NCBI GenBank assembly: GCA_004172935.1
Contig: SDZD01000019.1
Location: forward strand, 1 to 64,000
Length of the DNA: 64,000 nucleotides
Origin: a bacterium
GTDB lineage: Bacteria; Armatimonadota; Abditibacteriia; Abditibacteriales; Abditibacteriaceae
Direction of reading: 5' to 3'
The notes below the pieces were generated by a model that saw nothing but the letters and a program-made list of their open reading frames with translations, did no database searches and was not told the DNA's origin. Each line of letters starts with the position of its first letter. Within the stretch, counting starts at the first letter, position 1. Below, in pieces: positions 7,712 to 15,369 of the stretch. The translations under genes were made by a program, and so were the position numbers.

Positions 7712-8608
7712 GTGAATCCCGAATTGCAGATTTATTTGAACGGCGAGTTGGTGCCCGCCCGTGAAGCGAAAGTGTCCGTGTATGACCACGGATTTCTCTA
7801 TGGCGACGGTGTGTTCGAAGGATTGCGCGTTTATAACCGCCGCATTTTTCGTCACGATGCCCACCTTGAGCGTTTGTACCGTAGCTGCAAAGCCATCTGG
7901 TTGACGCCGCCAATGTCGATGGCCGAAATGAAGGCCGCGACGGAACAGACGGTCGCCGCCAACAAACTGGAGAACGGTTACATCCGCGCTATCTTCAGCC
8001 GTGGCTTTGGCGATTTGGGACTTGACCCCCGCAAATGTCCCACACCGACGACCGTTATCATCGCCGATAACATCAAGTTGTATCCGCCTGAGTTGTACGT
8101 GGAAGGCATGGATGTTATCACGGTTTCGACACGCCGTAGCCGTCCCGACGTTCTCAATCCAGCCATCAAGTCGCTGAACTACTTGAACAACATTCTGGCG
8201 AAGATCGAGTGCATCCGCGCAGGTGTGCCCGAATGCATCATGCTCAACGATCAGGGCATGGTTTCGGAGTGTTCGGCGGATAACATCTTCATCGTGCATC
8301 AGGATTTGCGCGGACGCCTTGAGTTGCGCACTCCTCCGGTATCATCGGGCATTCTGGAAGGCATCACGCGAGATGCTGTTCTTGAGTTGGCCGAAAAACT
8401 GGGCATTGCTGTGGCGGAGAAAGAGTTGACTTTGTTCGACCTTTACAACGCCAAAGAAGCCTTTTTGACTGGTTCAGCAGCAGAAGTTGTGCCTGTGACC
8501 CGCATTGACATGCGCGAAATCGGCGACGGCAAACCCGGCCCGATCACAGGCCAGTTGATGGCAGCTTATTCCGAGCTGCGTAACACCGAAGGCACACCAG
8601 TCTTTTAA
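7712..8608 (+). CDS. ilvE: Branched-chain amino acid aminotransferase
   Basis: PLP-dependent fold-type IV transaminase that makes valine, leucine and isoleucine from their 2-keto acids and glutamate. The N-terminal YDHGFLYGDGVFEGLRVY box, the PAIKSLNYLNNILAKIE segment (the PLP-binding lysine is in SLNYLNN's neighbourhood as in the family), ECIMLNDQGMVSECSADNIF and the late LTGSAAEVVPV are all in place. The length, 298 residues, is usual. It starts at a GTG at 7712, immediately before NPELQIYLNGE. No other branched-chain genes are nearby. D-amino acid and 4-amino-4-deoxychorismate enzymes share the fold, but the YGDGVFEGLR box and full motif set favour IlvE. Confidence 0.9.
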   Translation: MNPELQIYLNGELVPAREAKVSVYDHGFLYGDGVFEGLRVYNRRIFRHDAHLERLYRSCKAIWLTPPMSMAEMKAATEQTVAANKLENGYIRAIFSRGFGDLGLDPRKCPTPTTVIIADNIKLYPPELYVEGMDVITVSTRRSRPDVLNPAIKSLNYLNNILAKIECIRAGVPECIMLNDQGMVSECSADNIFIVHQDLRGRLELRTPPVSSGILEGITRDAVLELAEKLGIAVAEKELTLFDLYNAKEAFLTGSAAEVVPVTRIDMREIGDGKPGPITGQLMAAYSELRNTEGTPVF

Positions 8609-8613
8609 GAGGC

Positions 8614-8734
8614 GCTAGTGATTAGTTTTTAGTGGTTAGTTCGGGTCGTCGCGATTTGGAACATTGTCGCTTCGTTGAAGTAGAGAAGTTCGGCGATAAT
8701 CACGCGAACTAGCCACTAAAAATTAACCGCTAAC
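8614..8734. repeat. Long extragenic inverted repeat, 30-bp arms
   Basis: The left arm 8614-8643 and the reverse complement of the right arm 8705-8734 match at 25 of 30 positions. All five differences are transitions, which can still pair as G-U in RNA. The arms are built on the word 'tttttagtgg' plus 'tagttcg'. The loop is about 61 bases. It lies between ilvE and mcsA, and no T-run follows. Confidence 0.8.
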
Positions 8735-8789
8735 GATTCTCTGGTCACTTGCTTTGGAACCTATACCCCTCTCTCGATTTCTTTTTTAG

Positions 8790-9554
8790 GTGCTTCATCC
8801 ATTGTGCGAGCGTTGCGGAAATCGTCCGGCGCACGTTTCAGTCACACGAACTTTTCTGGACGGCGAAAAACAAACTGAATCGCTGTGCGTTTTGTGCGCG
8901 CAATCGGATGCTTCCGTGCTCGATTCAATGCGCAGTCTTGGCCTCGTGATGGGGTTGCCGGGAGAAGACGACGAAGTCTCATTGGATGAACACATCGTAG
9001 GCGCGCCGTTTGAGGCGTTGATGGAAGCCTGCTTTTCGAGCAACGAACTTATGGGCGACGACGATTTGGAAAACGACTGGATGGACGACGATGACCCCTT
9101 TGCCGATGATGATTTACCAGACGGCATGAGCAACGAAAGCGACCCCTTCGCCGACGATGAATTGGATGATTTCGGCGCCGAATTGCCGCCCGATAATTTG
9201 TTCCGAACGCTGGAAGTGGAAAGTAGCGAAATGGATGCGGTTTGCTCAGGTTGTGGCGCGACGTGGGAGCAGATAGCGCTCGATGAGCGCGCGGGTTGCT
9301 CGCATTGCTACGATACGTTTCGCGTTTCGCTGTTGAAATTGATCGAACAGGTGCAGCGCGACGCACAGCATGTGGGAAAGACGCCACGCGCCGCTTTCAA
9401 ACGCCGCTTGCGTTTGGAACAACTGCGACAGCGCCGCGATAATCAGTTGACAATGCTGCGAAACCGTCTGGCCGAAGCCGTGCGAGGCGAACGCTACGAA
9501 GAAGCCGCGACACTACGCGACAAGATCAAAGTCGTATCGTCGAGCCTGTTCTAA
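8790..9554 (+). CDS. mcsA: McsA-like activator protein with zinc fingers and UVR motif
   Basis: McsA activates the arginine kinase McsB. Four CxxC pairs are visible: CERC at 6-9, CVLC at 33-36, CSGC at 152-155 and CSHC at 170-173, as in McsA zinc-binding modules. The C-terminus (about 205-248) is a UvrB/C-type UVR helix pair with RNRLAEAVRGERYEEAATLRD. Unusual for the family is a strongly acidic insert (residues 89-132, runs of D and E with repeated DPFADD). It starts at GTG 8790 without a strong ribosome site. It is followed 34 bp later by mcsB; neither ctsR nor clpC is in the window. Confidence 0.85.
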   Translation: MLHPLCERCGNRPAHVSVTRTFLDGEKQTESLCVLCAQSDASVLDSMRSLGLVMGLPGEDDEVSLDEHIVGAPFEALMEACFSSNELMGDDDLENDWMDDDDPFADDDLPDGMSNESDPFADDELDDFGAELPPDNLFRTLEVESSEMDAVCSGCGATWEQIALDERAGCSHCYDTFRVSLLKLIEQVQRDAQHVGKTPRAAFKRRLRLEQLRQRRDNQLTMLRNRLAEAVRGERYEEAATLRDKIKVVSSSLF

Positions 9555-9588
9555 AGACTACCCCCTGATAGTCTTGACCCTCATTTGA

Positions 9589-10695
9589 ATGTCCACTCTT
9601 TTGTTGTCCCGACTTGACCGCACCGCGCGCTGGATGAAGCGCGGCGGACGCGAAGGCGACGTGGTGCTATCGTCGCGTGTTCGACTGGCGCGCAATCTGG
9701 CGCGCTATGCCTTTCCTCATCGCGCCTCGCAGCAGGAATTAGCTCAAGTGCGCGAGCGCGTGTTGCTTGCGCTTCAAGAAGCCGCCCCGGCTGCGCCCGA
9801 CTCGCTATTGGTGTTGCAACTGGAGGATTATTCGGGAGTGGAGCGGCGGTCGCTGGTTGACCGCCACCTGTCGTCGCGTGAACATATTCGCGATGAGCGC
9901 GGGCGGGCACTGGTGACGACGGCTGATGGGGCTTTTTCGATTCTGATTAACGAGGAAGACCACGTGCGGCTGAGTGGCGTTTTGCCGGGACTTCAACTCG
10001 ATGCGGCGCTGGAAATGTGCGATGAAGTGGACGACGCGCTGGAGGAGTATTTCGATGGCAAAAGCGCGTTCGCATTCGACCCCGATTTCGGATTTTTGAC
10101 ATCGTGCCCTACTAACGCGGGGACGGGTTTGCGCGCTTCGGCGATGCTGCATTTGCCCGCGCTCTCGCTGCTGGGCGAGCTGGAAGACGCCCGCGAGTGG
10201 GCCAATGAACGCGGTTTTGTGTTGCGGGGCACGACGGGAGAAGGCTCGGAAGTGGCGGGGCATATCGAACAACTGTCCAATCAATCGACGTTGGGGCAGA
10301 ACGAGAGCGACATCGCGCTGGAAATCGAGAACGCGGCGCGGGAGATCGCGATTCGCGAACGCGAGGGGCGCACACGTTTAGTGGAGGAGATGCCAATTCA
10401 AACCCGCGATTTGGTGGGTCGTGCCTATGGCATCTTGCGTTACGCGCGCCGCATCACAGGTGAAGAGGCGACACAAACGCTTTCGCTGCTTCGGTTGGGT
10501 CACGAACTGGGATGGTTGAAAGGGCTATCGCGGCAGCGGTTCAATGAATTGAGCGTGTGGCTGCGCCCCGATTATCTGGGTGTGTTGCATTCGCGGGAGC
10601 TTTCTCGCGATGAGCGAGCGCTTGTGCGCGCCGATTTACTGCGCGCTCATGTCTCGAAAGTCAAACTCGAACCTGTTTTCGAACAATTACCATGA
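9589..10695 (+). CDS. mcsB: Protein arginine kinase
   Basis: McsB phosphorylates arginine residues of proteins, marking them for ClpCP-type degradation. The 368-residue protein is of normal length and belongs to the phosphagen-kinase fold: VVLSSRVRLARNLARYAFPH at the start, LVTTADGAFSILINEEDHVRL, the FGFLTSCPTNAGTGLRASA active-site stretch with its Cys, and RGTTGEGSEVAGHIEQLSNQ (the flexible NEG/loop analogue). It lies downstream of mcsA with a small 7-bp inverted repeat (9554-9575) between, and its last codon overlaps the start of the CDSGH-type gene through ATGA. Confidence 0.95.
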   Translation: MSTLLLSRLDRTARWMKRGGREGDVVLSSRVRLARNLARYAFPHRASQQELAQVRERVLLALQEAAPAAPDSLLVLQLEDYSGVERRSLVDRHLSSREHIRDERGRALVTTADGAFSILINEEDHVRLSGVLPGLQLDAALEMCDEVDDALEEYFDGKSAFAFDPDFGFLTSCPTNAGTGLRASAMLHLPALSLLGELEDAREWANERGFVLRGTTGEGSEVAGHIEQLSNQSTLGQNESDIALEIENAAREIAIREREGRTRLVEEMPIQTRDLVGRAYGILRYARRITGEEATQTLSLLRLGHELGWLKGLSRQRFNELSVWLRPDYLGVLHSRELSRDERALVRADLLRAHVSKVKLEPVFEQLP

Positions 10696-10964
10696 ACGAG
10701 TCCACTCAACCCAATCCCGAATCCAAAGTAAAACTTACTGTCGCTCGCAACGGTCCACTACGCATTCAAGGAGCCTGCGAACTTATCGAGTCGGGCGAAA
10801 TCCAGATTGTGTGGAGCGACGGTACGCCCGTTGAACCGGCCAATTTGAATGCCTTCTCGATTTGCCGCTGTGGCGAAAGCGCCAACAAGCCCTTCTGTGA
10901 TGGCGCCCACACTCGTAGCGGCTTTGAACGTGCCGCTGAAGATGTGCCGGAGAGCCGCGAGTAA
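10692..10964 (+). CDS. CDGSH iron-sulfur domain protein
   Basis: A 90-residue protein whose C-terminal half is a CDGSH-type [2Fe-2S] domain with the ligands in ICRCGESANKPFCDGAHTRSGF: C-x-C, then C-D-G-A-H (Ala in place of Ser). The N-terminal half carries a beta-rich segment with GPLRIQG and FRWSDG-like residues, as in bacterial MitoNEET-like proteins. It overlaps mcsB by 4 bp, so translation is probably coupled, suggesting a shared response to protein or redox damage. The function is inferred from the domain only. Confidence 0.85.
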   Translation: MNESTQPNPESKVKLTVARNGPLRIQGACELIESGEIQIVWSDGTPVEPANLNAFSICRCGESANKPFCDGAHTRSGFERAAEDVPESRE

Positions 10965-10977
10965 TTTAAACGCAGAC

Positions 10978-11045
10978 ATCAGAAGCCGGAAATGAGTCTC
11001 ACGATGTTCTATTAGTCGTATACCTTTCGGCTTCTGGTTTCTGAT
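10978..11045. repeat. Extragenic imperfect inverted repeat
   Basis: The left arm atcagaagccggaaa (10978-10992) pairs with the right arm tttcggcttctggtttctgat (11025-11045), the longer arm holding an extra six bases. The core is agaagccg/cggcttct. The loop is about 32 bases. It fills the gap between the CDGSH gene and coaX and might act as an attenuator; no T-run follows. Confidence 0.6.
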
Positions 11046-11051
11046 TTATTT

Positions 11052-11834
11052 ATGCTTCTTACGCTCGACATTGGTAACACCAACATTACGGCGGGGTTGT
11101 TCGAGGGAACGACCATTCGGCAAACGTGGCGCTTTGCTACACGCCGCGATTCGACCGGGGACGAACTCGGTTCCCTGCTCTATTCGGCAATGGGCGCGCG
11201 TGGGGTTAGCTTCGATACGATTTCGGGTTTATGCTTGTGTTCGGTGGTGCCTTCGCTGTCATCTCCGGCTCGCTTTTTTGGGCGCGAGTATTTGGGGGTT
11301 TCGCCCATTGAAGTGGGGCGCGATTTCGATTTCGGGCTAAAAAACGGCTATGACGACCCGAAAGCAGTTGGCGCCGACCGTTTGGTGAACGGGGTCGCGG
11401 CGCGTGAAATCGCGGGCGGGCGGGCCGTGGTAGTTGCGGATTTCGGCACGGCGACCACCATTGATGCGGTTAGCGGCGATGGGACTTATTTAGGAGGAGC
11501 CATTGCTCCCGGTATCGGCATTTCATCGGATGCTCTGTTTCGGGCGGCTGCCAAGTTGCCGCGCGTCGAGTTGCTGGCACCACCAAGTGCTTTAGCGACC
11601 AACACACCGCACAGCATTCAAGCCGGACTAGTGTTTGGTTATGCGGGGCTTACCAAGGAATTGGTGTCGCGCGTGGCGCAAGAAATTGAAGGACGCGAGG
11701 GAAGTGCACCGCTAGTTATAGCAACAGGCGGGTTGGCCGAACTTATCGCGCCACTGGTGCCGCAAATAGACCAGGTGGAAGCCGATTTGACGTTACAGGG
11801 CCTACGGATGTTATGGGAGCGGTCACGTGAGTAA
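11052..11834 (+). CDS. coaX: Type III pantothenate kinase
   Basis: Catalyses the first step of coenzyme A synthesis, ATP-dependent phosphorylation of pantothenate. This is the ASKHA-fold enzyme: LLTLDIGNTNITAGLFEG (phosphate 1 motif), the VGADRLVNGVAA substrate loop, VVADFGTATTIDAV (phosphate 2) and GGAIAPGIGIS, ending in an IATGGLAELIAP adenosine-binding motif. Length 260 is typical. It uses ATG at 11052, just after an inverted repeat. Confidence 0.95.
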   Translation: MLLTLDIGNTNITAGLFEGTTIRQTWRFATRRDSTGDELGSLLYSAMGARGVSFDTISGLCLCSVVPSLSSPARFFGREYLGVSPIEVGRDFDFGLKNGYDDPKAVGADRLVNGVAAREIAGGRAVVVADFGTATTIDAVSGDGTYLGGAIAPGIGISSDALFRAAAKLPRVELLAPPSALATNTPHSIQAGLVFGYAGLTKELVSRVAQEIEGREGSAPLVIATGGLAELIAPLVPQIDQVEADLTLQGLRMLWERSRE

Positions 11835-11902
11835 GGAAGGAAGGGAAGGCCAGAATAGTGATACCACGATGATGTTGCACTTCTTCCTTCGCATTTGCCC
11901 GT

Positions 11903-13417
11903 ATGACGATAGCTCCTTTATCTGAACGTAGGAACGACTTCTCGCTCGCCCTCTGGTCAGCCGCTCTTTGCTTTTTTCTTCTTCTTCCCTGTCTATGGTT
12001 TCCACTCGGCAAAGATGCGAGCGTGTTTTTGTTGGGCGGGCGAATTTTAGATTCTGGCGGTCTGCTCTATCGTGACCTGTGGGATATAAAGCCACCGCTG
12101 ATTTATTTGTTGGCTGCGCTCCCAGCCTTGTTGCCTTCGGCATGGCAAATCGTCGGATTCTATATATTGGCGAGTTTGGCTACGGCGGGCACCGTATTTT
12201 TCTGCAGTCAGTTAGTTGCTCCCCTCGCCGGGAAACGGGTAGCTCTGGTAATCGCGCCCATCTTTGCGGCGATCACGCTTTATCCGGCCACAACTTCGTT
12301 AGGTCAATGTGAAAGTTGGGCGAACCTGTTTGGCTGGGCGGCGCTGTGGTGCTGGGTTAATCGCACATCGAAGTGGCACGCAATTGCGGGCGGTTTGCTG
12401 TTGGGGATGATTCCCTTTCTCAAAGTCACCTCCCTGCTGCCCCTACTGCCCTTCCTCTTTCTGACGCAACGCTCAGCCAAGCACGGGCTATGGCTTGGCG
12501 GTGGATTTATCGGGGCGATTGTTCTAGGCGCTGGAGGGATGCGTTTTTCGGGTGTGTGGCCATTCTACGAAGACATCGTTCATAATTTCCTGGCATTTTA
12601 TGTGTCGGCAAGCGATGCTCCTTTTCTACCTCGCCTACTATGGTTCATCCAGAACATATCAATTTGGGCAATGGCTGCGGGTGGGTTCTCATTATTTTGC
12701 ACAGCGGGAGTTATTGACCGCACGGTGTGGCCAACGTCATGGAAGCGGGCGCTACTGGCGTCACTGGCTCTGGGATTAATCGCGATGTGGGTGCAAAACC
12801 GTAACGTCGTTTATCAATGGACAGTTCTTCTACCAACATTTGCCTTACTCAGCGCCACGGGCTTGGTCGCCCTTGGTAATGTAGTAAAAGCGTGGCCAGT
12901 AAAATTTGTTGCCCCTGCACTAGCAGTAGCATTATGTTTGGGAAGCACACGCGATTTGTGGCTCGACTTCGTTTTCAGCCCTAATATCGTGGCTCAGGAT
13001 CGCACACTGAAGAATCGAAATTTCGTCAACGAAACATGGCCCGCTCAGCGCGTCATCTTCGATTATTTGCGAACTAACTCTCGCCCGAACGATCTTCTGT
13101 GGGTATGGGGTTTTGAGCCGGCACTCTATTTAGCTGGCCCTCGCCCTGTCAACCGATACGTTTATACCGCCCCACTTGCCGCGCCGTTCACCCCGAAACA
13201 ATGGAAAACCGAGGCATGGGATTCTCTTCGGAAGCGTCAACCGCGTTTCGTCGTCATTCAATCTCACTTTTCTATGAGCGACTTAGGAACACCTGATCGC
13301 GATGTGGAACAGTTGTGGCGAGAGACACCGATATTTCCCTGGTTCACGAACCACTACGAATTAGAAAAACAAGTCGGCGATTACAAAATCTATAGGCTCA
13401 AAACTCAGTCGCAATAG
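11903..13417 (+). CDS. GT-C type membrane glycosyltransferase (PMT/ArnT-like)
   Basis: 504-residue polytopic membrane protein with about eleven hydrophobic segments. After the first helix comes an extracytoplasmic loop with RILDSGGLLYRDLWDIKPP: the acidic residues and the D-x-K-P-P end are the active-site loop of GT39/GT83 relatives, which move a sugar from a polyprenyl-phosphate carrier to protein, lipid or glycan. The C-terminal soluble part has VWGFEPALYLAGPRP and RFVVIQSH. The donor and acceptor cannot be told from sequence. It is in a plus-strand run with coaX and dus. Confidence 0.7.
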   Translation: MTIAPLSERRNDFSLALWSAALCFFLLLPCLWFPLGKDASVFLLGGRILDSGGLLYRDLWDIKPPLIYLLAALPALLPSAWQIVGFYILASLATAGTVFFCSQLVAPLAGKRVALVIAPIFAAITLYPATTSLGQCESWANLFGWAALWCWVNRTSKWHAIAGGLLLGMIPFLKVTSLLPLLPFLFLTQRSAKHGLWLGGGFIGAIVLGAGGMRFSGVWPFYEDIVHNFLAFYVSASDAPFLPRLLWFIQNISIWAMAAGGFSLFCTAGVIDRTVWPTSWKRALLASLALGLIAMWVQNRNVVYQWTVLLPTFALLSATGLVALGNVVKAWPVKFVAPALAVALCLGSTRDLWLDFVFSPNIVAQDRTLKNRNFVNETWPAQRVIFDYLRTNSRPNDLLWVWGFEPALYLAGPRPVNRYVYTAPLAAPFTPKQWKTEAWDSLRKRQPRFVVIQSHFSMSDLGTPDRDVEQLWRETPIFPWFTNHYELEKQVGDYKIYRLKTQSQ

Positions 13418-13440
13418 CGCTCTGATTTAAACTTCATCTT

Positions 13441-14481
13441 ATGTTGACTCCGCTTAGAATCCCCACTCCTTACGGCCCGACCATCGTGGCCGATCCGCCT
13501 GTCGTTTTGGCGCCGATGGCGGGCATCACTTCTGAACCTTACCGCCGCCTGTGCCGCCGCTACGGGGCGGGCATGAGCTGGTCGGAACTGGTTTCTTCGA
13601 GCGCGATGATTTTGGGCGGCGAAAAGTCGCAGATAAAGACGCGCCAACTGGCGTACTTTTCTGAGGAAGAGCGCCCAGTGGCGGTGCAGCTTTTTGGCGC
13701 AGACCCCGATATGATGCGGCGCGCTGCCGCGCTTATCGCGCAGACCAAGCCTGACGCAATCGACATCAACATGGGTTGCAGCGTCGCGAAAATCGCGCGT
13801 TGTGGGGCGGGTTGCTTGTTGCTGCGCACTCCTCAACTGGCACAGGACATTATCGCGGCCACGGTTGAAGGCGCCGCTGAGTTCAAAGTACCCGTCACGG
13901 TGAAAATGCGCGCGGGCTGGGATGACTCGTGCATCACAGCCCCCGAAGTCGCCAAGCGCGCGCAGGATGTGGGCGCTGTCGCGGTGACAGTTCACCCACG
14001 CACCGCAAAGCAAGCCTTTTCGGGGCACTCGGACTGGTCGGTAATCAAGCGCGTCAAAGAAGCGGTTTCGATTCCGGTAATCGGGTGCGGCGACGTGGTT
14101 GATGGTCCCAGCGCGAAAGCGATGTTCGAGCAAACGGGATGCGATGCCGTGATGATTGGACGCGCGGCGATGGGCAATCCATTCCTGTTCGCGAATGTGG
14201 TGTCTTATTTGGAAACGGGCGCCGATGCCGTTGAACCAAGCATTGATGAGAAGATCGCGACGGCACGTTGGCACGCCCGCGAATTGACGGGCCTCAAAGG
14301 CGAACACACCGCGATGCAGGAAATGCGCAAGCACTCGGCGTGGTACTCGAAGGGAATGCCCGAAAGCGCGCGTCTTCGTGACCAACTCTGCCGTATCAAC
14401 AAGCTCGACGAACTCGAAGCCATTTGGGATGAAGCCCTCGCTGCCGCCGCGCGGTATGGGGCGCTGGAACCTGTGAGTTAA
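13441..14481 (+). CDS. dusB: tRNA-dihydrouridine synthase (DusB-like)
   Basis: FMN-dependent enzyme that reduces uridine in tRNA D-loops. LAPMAGITSEPYRRLCRRYGAG is the family start, with WSELVSSSAM, then INMGCSVAKIARCGAGCLLL (the catalytic Cys of the N-x-G-C motif is present although the usual Pro after it is Ser), VTVKMRAGWDD, VTVHPRTAKQAFSG and IGCGDVVDGPSA for FMN phosphate. The length, 346, suits DusB. ATG at 13441 lies 24 bp after the membrane gene. A hairpin terminator follows. Confidence 0.9.
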   Translation: MLTPLRIPTPYGPTIVADPPVVLAPMAGITSEPYRRLCRRYGAGMSWSELVSSSAMILGGEKSQIKTRQLAYFSEEERPVAVQLFGADPDMMRRAAALIAQTKPDAIDINMGCSVAKIARCGAGCLLLRTPQLAQDIIAATVEGAAEFKVPVTVKMRAGWDDSCITAPEVAKRAQDVGAVAVTVHPRTAKQAFSGHSDWSVIKRVKEAVSIPVIGCGDVVDGPSAKAMFEQTGCDAVMIGRAAMGNPFLFANVVSYLETGADAVEPSIDEKIATARWHARELTGLKGEHTAMQEMRKHSAWYSKGMPESARLRDQLCRINKLDELEAIWDEALAAAARYGALEPVS

Positions 14482-14485
14482 AAAG

Positions 14486-14515
14486 AAAGCGGACATGCTA
14501 TCATGTCCGCTTTTT
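14486..14515 (+). terminator. Terminator after the dus gene
   Basis: Perfect 12-bp stem (aaagcggacatg/catgtccgcttt) with a 4-base loop followed by T residues, 5 bp after the stop codon at 14481. Confidence 0.9.
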
Positions 14516-14571
14516 CGTTGGGTGTAGTACAAGACAGCTGCAATCTCTTCAGGCAGAGTCGGCGGTGCAGG

Positions 14572-15366
14572 TTATGAACTTAAATTCTGCCATGCCGATT
14601 CGTTGACAAACGAATCATCCATCAAGCGGCTAAAAGGAGTGTCAGTCACATTACTAAACCCCTCGAAGGGAGTTTGTAAATCCCAGGTGATAACCACCGC
14701 TAATGTCAGAAAGGTCGCGATGAGTCCCGTCTGTAGCAGATGAAACCTTTGGTGCTCGATTTCCAGCATGACACAGGAAATGAGGATGCAGAAAGCAGCA
14801 AAGAGCATGAAAATCCAAATCTCGGCAGGGATTTGATAGCGGGCTTTCAGGCGCCGTTCGCCGCGCAGAACACGCAACTGGGCGAACGCGGTTAGAAGTT
14901 GCTGCCGCAGTGCGGCGTTGTTTGCGTTGCTCGGTTGGTAGCGAAGGATGGTGAGTCCAAGGCGAGCGCTTTCCTGATTTAACTTCAACGAATACACCCC
15001 TCGCGCAAGGCTGGGCCATTCATCGTCAATGGCGGTCTGGGCGTACTGTTGGACTTGCTGGACTACTTTTGAACCCAGAGGATCGGGTAAGCCACGCCCG
15101 AAAAAAGCAATTGAACCAAGAACTTGCGCTTCCTGATTGGTGACTTCGCGAGTTTGTTCGTGGTTATTCCATGCCGCACTGAGGATAAAGGCGAGGGTGA
15201 TGCCGCTGAGCGAACTCATCAATCCCACATAATAGCCCAAAATGTGATCTCCCTTGAAGGGGATTCTCTTCGAGGTCGTTCGCCGGAATCGGCTTTGAAC
15301 GACCATCACCAAAATGACGAACAGAACGCCCAACAAATACGGTAGCAGGAAGAACCAATTCAACAT
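14572..15366 (-). CDS. DUF4239 family membrane protein (bestrophin-like)
   Basis: 264-residue integral membrane protein. Two N-terminal helices (about 5-22 and 46-66, with GLMSSLSGITLAFILSAAWNNH) and two near 186-205 and 212-230 frame a soluble middle with the ANQEAQVLGSI-like motif (here TNQEAQVLGSIAFF), all as in DUF4239. This family is unrelated in name but similar in topology to bestrophin channels; the function is unknown. It starts 3 bp after the stop of the large ATPase on the same strand, so it is likely the second gene of its operon. Confidence 0.7.
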   Translation of the reverse strand: MLNWFFLLPYLLGVLFVILVMVVQSRFRRTTSKRIPFKGDHILGYYVGLMSSLSGITLAFILSAAWNNHEQTREVTNQEAQVLGSIAFFGRGLPDPLGSKVVQQVQQYAQTAIDDEWPSLARGVYSLKLNQESARLGLTILRYQPSNANNAALRQQLLTAFAQLRVLRGERRLKARYQIPAEIWIFMLFAAFCILISCVMLEIEHQRFHLLQTGLIATFLTLAVVITWDLQTPFEGFSNVTDTPFSRLMDDSFVNESAWQNLSS

Positions 15367-15369
15367 GTG

